Assembly: GCF_025685625.1 (NCBI RefSeq)
Contig: NZ_JAGSYI010000004.1
Span: 372,001 to 436,000, forward strand
Length of the DNA stretch: 64,000 nucleotides
Direction of reading: 5' to 3'
From: Acidicapsa acidisoli
Lineage (GTDB): Bacteria > Acidobacteriota > Terriglobia > Terriglobales > Acidobacteriaceae
Shown here: piece after piece, positions 9,593-19,264 of the stretch
Layout: every line of letters starts with the position of its first letter
How positions within the stretch are numbered: the stretch's first letter is position 1
The notes under the pieces: model-generated
The model's database searches: none
What the model saw: only the letters and a program-made list of their open reading frames with translations
Told to the model about the DNA's origin: nothing
Translations under genes and position numbers: made by a program

Positions 9593-11002
9593 TCAAGCGC
9601 TCATACCCAAATAACGCCGCTGAACGGCCTGGTAGCGCGAACGAATTTCCTCTGCGTGCGTATGCTTGCCATCCTCCAGAATCAGCTGGCCCTGCACCGC
9701 AACCTCGCGAACCGCCGACTTCGTCAGCGCAAAAACCGCCTGCGAGGCAAGCGATGCCCCGTCGACCCCTAGAATCGAAAGATCGTTCAGGTCGACGGTA
9801 AAGAAATCCGCCGGCTGCCCAACCGTGAGACGCCCCCCATCCAATCCCAGAGACGCGTATCCGTTGCTCGTTGCCGACCGAAGGAGACTTGTCCCGATCG
9901 GCTCTCGCATCACCCAATCTTCTCTGGCGGAAGCATCGAGAACGCCACGCTGCTGATCCCGCAACCGCAGATGGTATTCCATCTGCCGGGCATCCTCCAG
10001 AATGTCAATCTGCGCCTGGCTATCCGTTCCAAAAGCAATCGGAATTCCCAGCATCGCAGCCGTATCGGCAGCCAATATCCCGTCTCCCAGATTGCGCTCC
10101 GTTGTAGGGCAGGAGCAAATGGTCGTTCCATTCACGGCGACCGCCTTGAACTCCGCCGCTGTCAGGTGAATGGCGTGAATCAGTGTCGTGCCAACCGACA
10201 GAATTCCGTTATCAGCCATCAGCCGGACCGGTGTCACGCCATGCTCAGCCTCACAGGCCGCGTTCTCACCCACCTGCTCTGAAATATGCATATGTAGCGG
10301 CATTCGGCCCCTAGCCATCGCGGCAATCTGCTTCAACTCCTCCAGCGGCACCGCGCGAATGCTATGCGGCGCAGCACCGACGGACACATTCGGCGTCGCC
10401 CGGTACTTTGCAACCAACTCCTCCAGATTGCGAAGATATTCGTCCGGAGACTCGTAAAATCGGCGCTGGCCAGGGTGCGGCGGCCGTTCAAAACCGGCGC
10501 GAAAATAGGCCGTGCGCAACAGCCGAATGCGCACTCCTACCGACCGTGCCGCAGAGATTACCTGGTCGCCGAGCAGATTCGGATCACTGTACGCATTGCC
10601 TTCGGGGTCGCGATGCAAATAGTGAAACTCACCCACTGTGGTGATACCGGCAGAAACCATCTCCAGAAAGGTCGCGCGCGCCACATCGTAGACATCCTCC
10701 GGCGTGACAAAAGCAGCAGTGCGGTACATCTGCTCCCGCCATGTCCAGAAGGTGTCGCCGCCTGCGGCTCTGCCCTCGGCTCGTCCCCGAAATAGACGCT
10801 GAAAGGTGTGAGAATGCGCATTCGCGAGACCCGGCAGCAACGCCCTGCCCGGGAGCGGCACCAGCTTCGTACCCTCAGGCGCGGAGTCCTGCGCGGTCAG
10901 ACCAGCGACGAAGCCTTCCTTCGTCACCAATATCCCTACGCCCGTTTGGGCGCAGCCATCGGCATAAAGCATTTCCGGGAGATAGAGGGTATGTTGGTGC
11001 AT
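9593..11002 (-). CDS. hutF: Formimidoylglutamate deiminase
   Basis: This enzyme deiminates N-formimino-L-glutamate to N-formyl-L-glutamate plus ammonia, the Pseudomonas-type exit of histidine degradation. The 469-aa amidohydrolase-superfamily protein shows the HutF signature [19 protein letters not shown] (metal-binding HxH), the MHISEQ His, and GTDSQAQID with the catalytic Asp. It is probably the first gene of the hut operon. A separate glutamate formimidoyltransferase (38583-39509) would use the same substrate in a folate-dependent way. Confidence 0.92.
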   Translation of the reverse strand: MHQHTLYLPEMLYADGCAQTGVGILVTKEGFVAGLTAQDSAPEGTKLVPLPGRALLPGLANAHSHTFQRLFRGRAEGRAAGGDTFWTWREQMYRTAAFVTPEDVYDVARATFLEMVSAGITTVGEFHYLHRDPEGNAYSDPNLLGDQVISAARSVGVRIRLLRTAYFRAGFERPPHPGQRRFYESPDEYLRNLEELVAKYRATPNVSVGAAPHSIRAVPLEELKQIAAMARGRMPLHMHISEQVGENAACEAEHGVTPVRLMADNGILSVGTTLIHAIHLTAAEFKAVAVNGTTICSCPTTERNLGDGILAADTAAMLGIPIAFGTDSQAQIDILEDARQMEYHLRLRDQQRGVLDASAREDWVMREPIGTSLLRSATSNGYASLGLDGGRLTVGQPADFFTVDLNDLSILGVDGASLASQAVFALTKSAVREVAVQGQLILEDGKHTHAEEIRSRYQAVQRRYLGMSA

Positions 11003-11054
11003 CCTGCAGACTCTGCCTCCAACTCTAGACCAGAACGGCTCGAATCAAAAGGCG

Positions 11055-11915
11055 CTAAGCACTCTCTTCAACCGTCGCAGGCGCAGATCCTGCTCTGAAA
11101 TTCTGATTTTGTAGCGGAATCCACGGCAAAGCGTCTTTCCGATCTCCTTCTTCCACCGCTGCCTCGAGATGCGCCAGATTGTGGGAAAAGATGCTCTCGT
11201 CGACCTGAGAGCCGGCCGTTTCCGCAAAGCATTTCGCGCCGGACAAAGCCATCTCGGCCATCGCCCTTTGACTCATCAACTCCGGCAATTGACCGTAAAT
11301 CCGGCTCATCGCTGGAAAGCAACAAATCACCGCAGTCATTGCCAGCGTCACGGTATCCGTCCACAGATTCGCCCGGTCCATGTACTCCCGCGAAATCTGA
11401 ATCTTATCGGGAGTAACCACGGTCTTGAAGAAGCGCATCGGGTCCTCAGCCCGCGCCAGAAGTCGATTTTCCTGGCTGTATTTCAACGAAGCAGGGTCAG
11501 TGAGCCCAGGTCTTGCTCTCAGCAGATGGACGTAGAACTCACGAAACTCGCTCGTCAACTCCGGCACCACCGGACGCGGACCGACGAGGCTCATATCCCC
11601 GCGCAGCACGTTCCAGAGCTGCGGCAATTCATCCACTTTCGTCCGCCGCAGCCATCTTCCAATCTGTGTTATGCGCGGGTCAGGGCCCAGCGTGTACGCC
11701 AGCCCAGCCTCGGCATGAACCATCGTGCGCAGTTTGATGATCTGGAAGGGGCGAAAGCCACGCCCCATGCGCGTCTGCCGAAACAACACAGGCCCCGGCG
11801 AAGTGGTGAGAATCATCACCGCCGCGACCGCCAGTACCGGCAGAGCAATCAGGAGCAGAGCAGCAGAGACAGCAATGTCTACAGAGCGTTTGACCACAGT
11901 TCCCCCAGACACCAA
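11055..11915 (-). CDS. Bacterial sugar transferase (polyprenyl-phosphate phosphosugar transferase)
   Basis: This membrane enzyme of the WcaJ/WbaP/PglC superfamily transfers a sugar-1-phosphate from a nucleotide sugar to undecaprenyl phosphate, starting polysaccharide synthesis. One hydrophobic N-terminal segment (about residues 10-37) precedes the cytoplasmic catalytic domain, which has [12 protein letters not shown], the [12 protein letters not shown] stretch and [10 protein letters not shown], all family hallmarks. The last 100 or so residues run beyond the usual end of the catalytic domain and are not recognised. It stands alone between the hut and atp operons; other polysaccharide genes lie about 50 kb away in this window. 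The annotated start may be one of several. Confidence 0.85.
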   Translation of the reverse strand: MVSGGTVVKRSVDIAVSAALLLIALPVLAVAAVMILTTSPGPVLFRQTRMGRGFRPFQIIKLRTMVHAEAGLAYTLGPDPRITQIGRWLRRTKVDELPQLWNVLRGDMSLVGPRPVVPELTSEFREFYVHLLRARPGLTDPASLKYSQENRLLARAEDPMRFFKTVVTPDKIQISREYMDRANLWTDTVTLAMTAVICCFPAMSRIYGQLPELMSQRAMAEMALSGAKCFAETAGSQVDESIFSHNLAHLEAAVEEGDRKDALPWIPLQNQNFRAGSAPATVEESA

Positions 11916-12347
11916 TCAGTTGCCTAAATTCAGGCCGCCAAAAGCACCCGCAACTTGTCGGAGAGACATCTCAATCCTGGGGCGGTGAACCGGAATACAC
12001 TCCGGATATCTTTCAAATTCAGCAGAATCTCGACCAAACCCGGTCTGAGCCGCTGAATTTCCGCACTCCAATTGAGTTGCCTTCGCCGGTGTCAACGCAG
12101 CTAGACCTCAATCAGGTCTAACTTCGGGAACATGGATCAGATGGATCAGTGACCTTAGAAAACACTGTAGGCCTTTTCCATGTCAAGGCTGAGAGTCAAG
12201 TCCGGAGAAATAAATTCATCCGAACCGAATCAGAACAGTTAAACAGGCCAGTTCCATGATGGAATTCACACGCAAAAAAGCCGGCCCTCCCGATGCATAA
12301 GCATTCGGAAGAACCGGCTTCCAGCCATTCTGAGAATCGGCTGCGAG
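11916..12347. other. Intergenic region between sugar transferase and atpE
   Basis: No gene-like frame is visible in this 432-base stretch. It must contain the promoter of the sugar transferase (minus strand) and, at its right end, the terminator of the atp operon. A 7-bp inverted repeat with a 5-base loop lies at 12102-12120 (TAGACCT/AGGTCTA), followed by a tandem ATGGATCAG duplication near 12131-12148. Either could be regulatory, but nothing proves it. Confidence 0.6.
12273..12320 (-). terminator. Rho-independent terminator of the atp (Fo) operon
   Basis: Read on the minus strand, an imperfect hairpin with outer stem AAGCCGG/CCGGCTT and an inner GC-rich stem closes about 30 bases after the atpE stop. 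It is followed directly by a run of six T, the layout of an intrinsic terminator. Confidence 0.85.
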
Positions 12348-12647
12348 CTAATTGATCTTGAGGTAGATGATCACCAGGGTGAACAGCGTGAGTGACTCGA
12401 TAAACGCGAGGCCAAGCATCAGGAAGATGAAGATGCCGGGGCGTGCGCCAGGATTGCGCGCGAGTGCTTCCACAGCGCTGGCGGTCGCCTTACCTTGACC
12501 AAGTCCGCAAAGACCGGCAGCAAGCGCCAGGCCAATTCCGACGCCGATAGGCGCGAGGTTAACCACCCCAGCGCCGCTTTGTGCAAAGGCCGGAACAGCG
12601 CAGAACAGAACTGAAAGAGTCATCAAAAGATATTGAAGTTTCCGCAT
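12348..12647 (-). CDS. atpE: ATP synthase subunit c (Fo rotor ring)
   Basis: This 99-aa proteolipid of the rotor ring has an N-terminal segment that looks like a cleavable signal (MRKLQYLLM... AFAQ) ahead of the two transmembrane hairpin helices. The loop GQGKATASAVEALARNPGA and the ion-binding Glu in LAFIESLTLF are clear. The start was moved inside the longer frame because AGGAG sits 9 bases before the ATG at 12645-12647. The Glu is followed by Ser and a Gln is present in the first helix (GLGQG), residues also seen at Na+-binding sites. It is the last gene of the Fo group, after atpB. Confidence 0.92.
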   Translation of the reverse strand: MRKLQYLLMTLSVLFCAVPAFAQSGAGVVNLAPIGVGIGLALAAGLCGLGQGKATASAVEALARNPGARPGIFIFLMLGLAFIESLTLFTLVIIYLKIN

Positions 12648-12799
12648 TTGGTTCTCCTGCTTCCTAAGATTGATCGTCAGTGGGTGGTTGAGGCTCACCA
12701 AGCTGGCCCCCTCACGCTCACGATCGTCCGTTTATCCGGAGCAGAAGCGTACTCCGGCGGAATGTCAAATTTCCGCGCCTGTGTCGCCAGCGCCTGTGT

Positions 12800-13534
12800 C
12801 TAGTGATCGTGCGAAACCGCAACGGAAAGATAAATCATCACCAGCAGCATAAACACAAACGACTGGATCACCGAAACCAGCAGATGCAGCCCGAGAAAGA
12901 CCACCGGAACACCAATTGGGACCAGCGAGAAGAAGACCAGCGTCACCAGCCCGCCGGCGAACATGTTCGCGTAAAGACGAACCGACAGCGACATGATGCG
13001 CGCGAAGTGCGAGATGATCTCAATCGGAAACAGCAGCCATGCAAGCCACCACACCGGCCCGGCAAAGTGCTTCAAATATCCCACGATGCCCTGCGTCTTA
13101 AAACCATAAAAGTTGTAGTAAACAAACGACGCCAACGCCAGCGCGAGGGTCACCGATTCCAGTTCCGTCGGCGAATTGATTCCCGGAATCAAACCGATCA
13201 GATTGCAGCTCAGAATGAAGAGGAAAATGCAGGTGATGAAGCTCTGAAACTGGCCATACTCATGCCCGATGATCTGCTCCGCCTGTCCGCCGACAAACTC
13301 GTGAATCATCTCGGCAAACTGCTGCACCGGCGCTGGTTTCTCAACGCTGAGCGTCGACCGCACCACAACGAAAAAGGCGATCAGTAGAGCGGCAATCAGC
13401 AACTCCAGCGCAAATGCGTTGTTGATCGGCGCGCCAGGGTGCCGGGGATGCAGCCCCAGCGCATCGAGCAAGGACGTCAGCGGCCCGCCGAAAAGCTGAT
13501 TGAGAAATCGGGTAAGTACAAGCGAATCAGGCAT
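12800..13534 (-). CDS. atpB: ATP synthase subunit a (Fo stator)
   Basis: This 244-aa polytopic membrane protein forms the ion half-channels of Fo. It has five or six hydrophobic segments. The essential Arg is in MSLSVRLYANMFAGG, and the conserved penultimate helix LVSVIQSFVFMLLVMIYLSVA follows. It ends in HDH like many bacterial a subunits. It lies between the AtpI-like gene and atpE on the minus strand. No b, delta or F1 genes are in this window, so the Fo and F1 parts are split in this genome. Confidence 0.95.
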   Translation of the reverse strand: MPDSLVLTRFLNQLFGGPLTSLLDALGLHPRHPGAPINNAFALELLIAALLIAFFVVVRSTLSVEKPAPVQQFAEMIHEFVGGQAEQIIGHEYGQFQSFITCIFLFILSCNLIGLIPGINSPTELESVTLALALASFVYYNFYGFKTQGIVGYLKHFAGPVWWLAWLLFPIEIISHFARIMSLSVRLYANMFAGGLVTLVFFSLVPIGVPVVFLGLHLLVSVIQSFVFMLLVMIYLSVAVSHDH

Positions 13535-13595
13535 CTGCTTCTAGTCTTTCTGCGTTCAAAGTTTCAATTCTGAGTGGCTTTCCAGGCGTCTCGCG

Positions 13596-14084
13596 CTATC
13601 CGCGCAGCACTCGCAGAGCTTCCCATACCAGACCGGCCAATGCCAGACCAAGTCCGCAGAGCAAAGCGATCGGCGAGCCATGGAAACACTTCAGGCTACC
13701 ATAAATCACCACAGCAAAGATCACCAGGCGCAGCAGAAAGAGGCCCACAACCGTGACGGTCCCAAATCCTGAACCTCTGCCACTTTTCTGGCCGTCCATG
13801 CGAGCCGCAATGTGGCGAAACAGCCGTCCCCATTCATAGATACTGCCAATCGAAATCGCCGCACCCACCGCAAACAGCGCCGCAGTCCGCCACCCCATCG
13901 CCAGCCAGAGAATCAGCGCGACCACCGCACCCAAAGCAGCCGTCCCCCGCACCACCCGCCTGAGCAGAGCCGCCAGATCGGCGTCGCTGAAGTCAAGAAT
14001 CGGATGAGATGGAATTGGTTGAGATTGATTTGAACCATGCTGCGGAATCGGCGTTTGGCCAGAATCCGGGTTTACTTCCTTCAC
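13596..14084 (-). CDS. AtpI-like membrane protein of the Fo operon
   Basis: This 162-aa protein has a hydrophilic Pro/Gln-rich N-terminus (about 45 residues) and about four transmembrane segments in two pairs. Position directly upstream of atpB and overlap (ATGA) with the AtpZ-like gene match the AtpI slot, whose products help assemble the c-ring or import Mg2+ in other bacteria. Sequence identity to AtpI is not obvious by eye, so the call rests mainly on context and topology. Confidence 0.6.
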   Translation of the reverse strand: MKEVNPDSGQTPIPQHGSNQSQPIPSHPILDFSDADLAALLRRVVRGTAALGAVVALILWLAMGWRTAALFAVGAAISIGSIYEWGRLFRHIAARMDGQKSGRGSGFGTVTVVGLFLLRLVIFAVVIYGSLKCFHGSPIALLCGLGLALAGLVWEALRVLRG

Positions 14085-14371
14085 TTACTTCCCCTGTCTG
14101 AGATTGAATTCATCGCCGTCACCGCGGTCCGGATCACGCTGACCATTCCCGCAATCAGCCCCAGCACCAGCCCCACAAACGTCGCCCAACCCACGTGAAG
14201 GAAATGGTCGACGCACCACCCCAACCCCCATCCAAGAAGCATCGCGCAGGGCAGCACAAAGGCAATCTGCATCACTTTTTCCGCCTGCACCAGGCTGCGC
14301 ATCCCCGGAGCACGGCTGTCACCTGACCTTGCAGGCAGCTTGTCTTCCGGTATGGGACGATGGAACGGCAT
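14081..14371 (-). CDS. AtpZ-like small membrane protein
   Basis: This protein of about 96 aa has two transmembrane helices (near residues 38-58 and 65-85) around a short glycine-rich turn ([25 protein letters not shown]). That is the pattern of the AtpZ/F0F1-ATPase assembly subunit family found ahead of AtpI. The ATG at 14369-14371 has GGAGGG almost touching it; a TTG at 14387-14389 is an alternative start with normal spacing for neither. It is the first gene of the Fo operon and is divergent from lysS across about 120 bases. Confidence 0.6.
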   Translation of the reverse strand: MPFHRPIPEDKLPARSGDSRAPGMRSLVQAEKVMQIAFVLPCAMLLGWGLGWCVDHFLHVGWATFVGLVLGLIAGMVSVIRTAVTAMNSISDRGSK

Positions 14372-14490
14372 CCCTCCGGTTATACACAATCCAAGGCGAC
14401 AGATGCGAGTCCCGCGAAGCGCCCACGCAATCCAGACAACGCTATACTGAGCCTTGGACTAGAAGAAACAGGACCGCAGAGGAAACACGA

Positions 14491-16164
14491 GTGTTCGATT
14501 CGGAATTTGAGCGCAATCTATTCGCGCTGCGCCAGGAAAAACTGGAAGCCATCACCCAACTCGGCCAGTCAGCCTACCCAAATCAGTTCCAGTTCAGCCA
14601 CACCATTCCCGAGGTGCGCGCCGAGTGGGGCGAAACTCCCGCCGAAGAGCTGAACGGCACGCCAGAAGACCCGCGCCCCCACGTCAATGTGGCCATCGCC
14701 GGACGAATCATGGCCATCCGCGCCCAGGGCAAAGCCGGCTTCGCGACCCTCCAGCAAGGCGGCGAGCGCCTCCAGATCTACGTCCGCCAGGATGCCGTCG
14801 GCGAACAGGGCTACGCGCTCTACAAGCTACTCGACATGGGCGACCACATCGGCGTCACCGGCTTCCTCTTCCGCACTCGCACCGGCGAACTGACCATCCA
14901 TGTCGAAAAGCTGACCTTCCTCGCCAAAGCCATGCTCGCCCTACCCGAGAAGTACCACGGCCTCGCCGACGTCGAACTCCGCTACCGCCAGCGCTACGTC
15001 GACCTCTTCGCCAACCTCGACGCCCGCGAAGTCTTCGTCAAACGCGCCAAAGTCCTTCAGTCCATCCGCAAATTCTTCGACGCCCGCGGCTATCTCGAAG
15101 TCGAAACCCCGATGATGCAGCCCATCGCCGGCGGCGCAGCCGCGCGTCCCTTCAAGACACACCACAACGCCCTCGACGCCGATCTCTTCCTGCGCATCGC
15201 ACCCGAGCTTTACCTGAAGCGGCTGGTAGTCGGCGGCCTGGACCGCGTTTACGAAATCAACCGCAACTTCCGCAACGAAGGCGTAAGCACCCAGCACAAC
15301 CCCGAATTCACCATGCTGGAGTTCTACCAGGCCTACGCCAACTACCACGACCTGATGCAACTAACCGAAGAGCTGATCGCCTTCGCCGCGCAGGAAGTGA
15401 ACGGAACAACCGTAGTCGAGTTCAACGGCCACACAATCGATCTGGCGAAGTGGGAACGACTTTCGATGATCGACGCGATCGTAAAGTACTGGCCTCATGA
15501 ATTCGGGGTGATAGCTAGAAGCCATCACTTCGAGAGTGTAGACGAGCTTAATAAGTTACTCTATGCAAGCTCATTGGTTTGTGAGGACAACTACTCATTG
15601 GTCACAGTTCCGTCCACTGAACTGAATTCCGAGTTTGTTGATTTGAACAGACACGCGAAACTTCGTGCTCTCTATCAATTCATGCAGGCTGTTTTGAAAG
15701 ATTCCAAGAATGGAGTGCCGTTGGGCAAAACCGTCTATAGAATTTTTGAAGAATTCGTCGAGCCCAACATCGTTCAGCCCACAATCATCTACGACTATCC
15801 AACCGAAGTCTCCCCTTTATCGAAGGCCAAGCCCAACGACCCAACCCACGTGGAGCGTTTTGAGTTCTTCATCGGCGGCTTCGAAGTCGGCAACGCCTTC
15901 AGCGAGCTGAACGACCCCGTCGAGCAGAAAAAGCGCTTCGAAGATCAGCTAGCGCAGCGAGCAGGCGGCGACGACGAAGCCCACCAGATGGACGAGGACT
16001 ACGTCCGCGCCCTCGCCTACGGCCTACCCCCCACCGGCGGAGAAGGCATCGGCATCGACCGCCTCACCATGCTCCTGACCGGCTCCCGATCCATCCGCGA
16101 CGTCATCCTGTTTCCTCTAATGCGTCCCGAACACACGAAGTCAGGAAACGAGGAAGCCTCGTGA
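14491..16164 (+). CDS. lysS: Lysyl-tRNA synthetase (class II) with an atypical low-GC internal segment
   Basis: This enzyme charges tRNA-Lys. An N-terminal OB-fold anticodon domain (about residues 60-170) is followed by the class II catalytic domain. Motif 2 is NRNFRNEG with [15 protein letters not shown], and motif 3 is [20 protein letters not shown] start at 14491 is preferred because homology begins with [13 protein letters not shown] and AGAGGA lies about 9 bases upstream. At 557 aa it is roughly 45-50 residues longer than E. coli LysS. The extra residues fall between [11 protein letters not shown] and [21 protein letters not shown], encoded by about 240 bases (15491-15730) that I counted at about 45% GC, against about 67% at 14941-15000. 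Motifs 2 and 3 are intact, so it is probably functional. Confidence 0.93.
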   Translation: MFDSEFERNLFALRQEKLEAITQLGQSAYPNQFQFSHTIPEVRAEWGETPAEELNGTPEDPRPHVNVAIAGRIMAIRAQGKAGFATLQQGGERLQIYVRQDAVGEQGYALYKLLDMGDHIGVTGFLFRTRTGELTIHVEKLTFLAKAMLALPEKYHGLADVELRYRQRYVDLFANLDAREVFVKRAKVLQSIRKFFDARGYLEVETPMMQPIAGGAAARPFKTHHNALDADLFLRIAPELYLKRLVVGGLDRVYEINRNFRNEGVSTQHNPEFTMLEFYQAYANYHDLMQLTEELIAFAAQEVNGTTVVEFNGHTIDLAKWERLSMIDAIVKYWPHEFGVIARSHHFESVDELNKLLYASSLVCEDNYSLVTVPSTELNSEFVDLNRHAKLRALYQFMQAVLKDSKNGVPLGKTVYRIFEEFVEPNIVQPTIIYDYPTEVSPLSKAKPNDPTHVERFEFFIGGFEVGNAFSELNDPVEQKKRFEDQLAQRAGGDDEAHQMDEDYVRALAYGLPPTGGEGIGIDRLTMLLTGSRSIRDVILFPLMRPEHTKSGNEEAS

Positions 16165-16246
16165 CGCAACCAAAGCTTGTGCCCACAAATCAGCCCGTTA
16201 ACCTACCAACTCGCCAAAGCCGCGAAGCGGCGCCAACCCGCTGCCT

Positions 16247-17056
16247 ATGAAGATCCTCTTTGTCGGCGACATCTTCGGCAGCGCCGGACGCAAAATCGTC
16301 CGCGAACACCTCGGCCACGTGCGCGAATCGCACCAGGTCGACCTCACCGTCATCAACGGCGAAAACGCCGCCGGCGGCTTCGGCATCACGCCCAGCCTCG
16401 CCGAAGAACTCTTCGACCTCGGCGCAGACGTCATCACCACCGGCAACCACGTCTGGGACAAGCGCGAGCTGATCGATTACATGAAATCGGTCCCAGCCGA
16501 CAGCCACGAACGCGCCCGCCGCGTCCTGCGCCCGGCCAATCTCCAGCACGGCCTGCCCGGCTACGGCGTCTACGAGGGGTCCTTGCCAGACGGGCAAACG
16601 TACGCGGTGGTCAATCTCATGGGCCGGGTCTTCATGAACGGCACCAACGACCCGTTCCACGCCGCGAACAAAATCCTCGAAGGCATCTCTCAATCGAGCG
16701 GGGCCAAGATCATCCTCGTCGACTTCCACGCCGAAGCCACCAGCGAAAAAGTCGCCATGGGTTGGCACCTCGATGGCCGCGTCACCGCCGTCCTTGGCAC
16801 GCACACCCACATCCCGACGGCAGACGAGCGCGTCCTCCCCGGCGGCACGGCCTATCAGACCGACGTAGGCATGAGCGGACCGTATGACTCAGTAATCGGC
16901 GTCGAAAAGGAGCTGGTTCTCAACCGCTTCCTGACCGGAATGCCCGGCAAATTCGAAGCCGCAACGGGTAATCCGAAGATGTGTGCAGCCCTGATCAGTT
17001 GCGACCCAATGACCGGGAAATCCTATAAAATTCAACGACTTATGCTCGGCGAATAA
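16247..17056 (+). CDS. YmdB-family metallophosphoesterase
   Basis: This 269-aa binuclear-metal phosphoesterase belongs to the YmdB/TIGR00282 family, which hydrolyses 2',3'-cyclic nucleotides in Bacillus. Metal-binding motifs are visible: FVGDIFGSAGR at the start, VINGENAAGGFG near residue 37, TTGNHVWDKRE near residue 64, IILVDFHAEATSEK near residue 160 and LGTHTHIPTADER near residue 184. It lies 82 bases after lysS on the same strand and may be co-transcribed. No ribosome site stands out before the ATG. Confidence 0.88.
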   Translation: MKILFVGDIFGSAGRKIVREHLGHVRESHQVDLTVINGENAAGGFGITPSLAEELFDLGADVITTGNHVWDKRELIDYMKSVPADSHERARRVLRPANLQHGLPGYGVYEGSLPDGQTYAVVNLMGRVFMNGTNDPFHAANKILEGISQSSGAKIILVDFHAEATSEKVAMGWHLDGRVTAVLGTHTHIPTADERVLPGGTAYQTDVGMSGPYDSVIGVEKELVLNRFLTGMPGKFEAATGNPKMCAALISCDPMTGKSYKIQRLMLGE

Positions 17057-17120
17057 AACCAGCACTTTGACTTAAGCAACGCAGCAAAACCCCTCTGCTT
17101 TTTCATCCTGAACATTTGCT

Positions 17121-17144
17121 TGTCATCCTGAGCGAAGCGAAGAC
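17121..17144 (+). repeat. Dispersed intergenic motif TGTCATCCTGAGCGAAGCGA...
   Basis: A copy of a short intergenic motif (TGTCATCCTGAGCGAAGCGA, continuing AGAC) that I recall as recurring between genes of many bacterial genomes. A partial second copy (TTTCATCCTGAAC) precedes it at 17101. Its function is unknown; only one full copy is seen in this window. Confidence 0.5.
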
Positions 17145-17166
17145 CCGCTTCTTCCCGCCATAGACA

Positions 17167-17194
17167 GAAAAGCCCGGCCAGAGCCGGGCTTTTC
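17167..17194. terminator. Bidirectional terminator between the YmdB gene and the zinc-ribbon gene
   Basis: A perfect 7-bp GC-rich stem (AGCCCGG/CCGGGCT) with a short loop is flanked by AAAA on the left and TTTT on the right, so it can end transcripts from both the plus-strand YmdB gene and the minus-strand mini-protein gene. Confidence 0.85.
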
Positions 17195-17215
17195 CTTCCG
17201 AACCTCAACTAAAAC

Positions 17216-17395
17216 TTAAAGCTTTTCGTAGAAGTCGCACGCCGAGCAGGAGATGTAAACTCCGCCGGGAATGCCGCGCTCACGGTCTTTCACCCGCTTT
17301 ACGATGCGGGTCGGTTTCGCACACTTGGGACAGTCGGTTGACTTCGACGTGTCCATCGCTTTCTTACGGTCACCTGTCTTTGCAATCTTGGCCAT
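17216..17395 (-). CDS. Zinc-ribbon mini-protein
   Basis: This 59-aa basic protein has two Cys pairs, CPKC near residue 22 and CSAC near residue 50, spaced as in a zinc ribbon. A Lys/Arg-rich stretch (RIVKRVKDRERG) lies between them. The start at 17395 (MAKIAKTGDRKK) was chosen over the longer frame because the preceding codons are not protein-like and AGGA lies just upstream. Function unknown; the fold suggests nucleic-acid or ribosome binding. It is monocistronic and ends at the shared terminator. Confidence 0.65.
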   Translation of the reverse strand: MAKIAKTGDRKKAMDTSKSTDCPKCAKPTRIVKRVKDRERGIPGGVYISCSACDFYEKL

Positions 17396-17645
17396 GGATC
17401 CTGATTTCTCTCCTTGAAAATTGTCTCTGCACACACGCCCGGTTTCGCAACCAGCAACGCGGCTTCAACGTCGCGGCCAAGGTTCATCCCGCCAGAGGCA
17501 TGCTCTGGTTTCCAATGCAGCATCCATTCTTTTCAGGAACAGGACTGGCGGCAGGAACGGTCGACTCGCTCCTTTGAGTTTACACCAGCTTCGAAATTGT
17601 GCGCGGTGAGCGCTTTGCCCGCTCACCGCAAATATCCCCCAGCTA

Positions 17646-19061
17646 TCACATGGTCGCGGGCTGCGGCCAATCCGAAAAGAAATCGGAAGTCGGAGGTTGA
17701 GCAGGTTGAGCCGCCGGCGCAGCCTGGGGCTTGCCGTCCGGCTTGTCGGACTTGTCAGAATTGCCAGAATCGTCAGCTCCGTCCGTCGCCGCCTTATCCT
17801 TCGCAGCGGCATCAGCCGTCCCAGCATCCTTCTTTGCCGCATCAGGTTTAGCCGCATCGGGATGCGCATCGACCGTCCGCGCCGGGGCGTTCGTCGTATC
17901 CTTTGGGAAGATCACCGGCTTCATCGGCCCTTCGCGGTTCATCGTCCCTGGCGTATTCGAATCCTTATCGTCCGGCAGCTGCTCCCCCGGCGCACGCAGG
18001 GTGGGTGGCGCAGCCGGCGCCTGCGTATCCGCGTTGCGATGCACATCTCCCAGCTCAATCGTATGCTGATCATGCGTAACCGACGCCAGAACCGGCTTGC
18101 CGTCCGTGGTCATCAGCCCTTCCACTTCATCTTTGGTGAAGACCTCAAGCGGCTGACCCAGTTTAGCAACCTCAACACGAATCACACGATTGCCGTTCAC
18201 CCGCACAAACTGCACATCCTGCGGCGGATGCCCGTAAATCCATTCCTCAAAGGGCATCTGCCCCTCGACCTCCCGCGACTTCGATTCCGGCTGGCCCATT
18301 GCAAAGAGAACCATATCCGTGCTCATGCCAACCATCACATGATGGCTCAGAATCGCCTCCTTGAGCTTGGGCGGCAGCGTGTCCGTATAGGCCTGCACCG
18401 GCGTCTTCATGTCAAAGGAGATGAGCGGCGCAAGCAGTGCCTTGACCTGCGCCGGAGTGACATCGGGCACATATTTCGCAAACGAAAGCGTGATGCGCGC
18501 CCCGACCGGCTCCTGTCCCGGGTCCTGCACCACTGGATTGGTCATATTCGGGCTGCCCATTCCGACCTGGATATGGCGCAGAAACTCATGCTTGTGGTCC
18601 GGCCCACCGTTAATGTCAAAGATAATCTTTTCCTTGTCAATTCGCACATTTGAAAGGACTACGCGGTCTCCCGGCTTTGCCGAGAGACCCTGTGTTGTGA
18701 CTTCATTGACATAACTTTCGCCCGAGGGAGTAAGCTTGCCGTTCGCGGCAAGAAAAATCCCCTTCTTTCCGCGTGGCAGCGGACGCATCGCAAAGCCCTG
18801 CTCCGCAACCAGGGTCCGAAGAATGTCCTGGTGGCCTCGCGCGTCAATCGGTTGTTTGGGCAGATCAACCTTCGTCGGCTCAACCTGCGAGTAGCGCCTG
18901 TCGATCGAACCACCCGACGTTCCCGATGCCGGAGCCGTGTTGACAAGAATCACCTGCTGGCCCGCCGCGGCCAGGCAAAAGCCAAGCCCAAGACCGGCGA
19001 GCATCACCAGCCTGTTAGAAACCGAACCTTCGCGTAGGGGGATCAACCATTGCCGCACCAT
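17646..19061 (-). CDS. Exported protein of unknown function with a low-complexity tail
   Basis: I do not recognise the family. The 471-aa protein has one hydrophobic segment (residues 20-36, VMLAGLGLGFCLAAAG), probably a signal anchor. A folded region covers about residues 60-330, with a BamE/SmpA-reminiscent stretch (HHVMVGMSTDMVLFAMGQPESK then EEWIYGHPPQDVQFVRVNGNRV). The last 110 residues are rich in Ala, Asp, Lys and Pro. The start at 19061 replaces the longest frame because GGAGG lies 6 bases before it. It stands alone between two intergenic gaps. A periplasmic envelope role is a guess from the BamE-like turn. Confidence 0.7.
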   Translation of the reverse strand: MVRQWLIPLREGSVSNRLVMLAGLGLGFCLAAAGQQVILVNTAPASGTSGGSIDRRYSQVEPTKVDLPKQPIDARGHQDILRTLVAEQGFAMRPLPRGKKGIFLAANGKLTPSGESYVNEVTTQGLSAKPGDRVVLSNVRIDKEKIIFDINGGPDHKHEFLRHIQVGMGSPNMTNPVVQDPGQEPVGARITLSFAKYVPDVTPAQVKALLAPLISFDMKTPVQAYTDTLPPKLKEAILSHHVMVGMSTDMVLFAMGQPESKSREVEGQMPFEEWIYGHPPQDVQFVRVNGNRVIRVEVAKLGQPLEVFTKDEVEGLMTTDGKPVLASVTHDQHTIELGDVHRNADTQAPAAPPTLRAPGEQLPDDKDSNTPGTMNREGPMKPVIFPKDTTNAPARTVDAHPDAAKPDAAKKDAGTADAAAKDKAATDGADDSGNSDKSDKPDGKPQAAPAAQPAQPPTSDFFSDWPQPATM

Positions 19062-19264
19062 ACCGAACCTCCGCGCATCCGCGGCGCGATCGGCGCAGCG
19101 GAAAGGATGAGCCGCCGGGTGACTTTCGATGGCCGGGGTGCCGATTGCAGAGCCTCGCAGCACCGAAAGGCAGAGCAATCGACCGCTCAAAACCTTGGCC
19201 AAAGGTTAGCCCTGTTTATTAGAAACTGGCAAGTGGTGGAGAGAGCCGATTAAATTCCGAGGAA

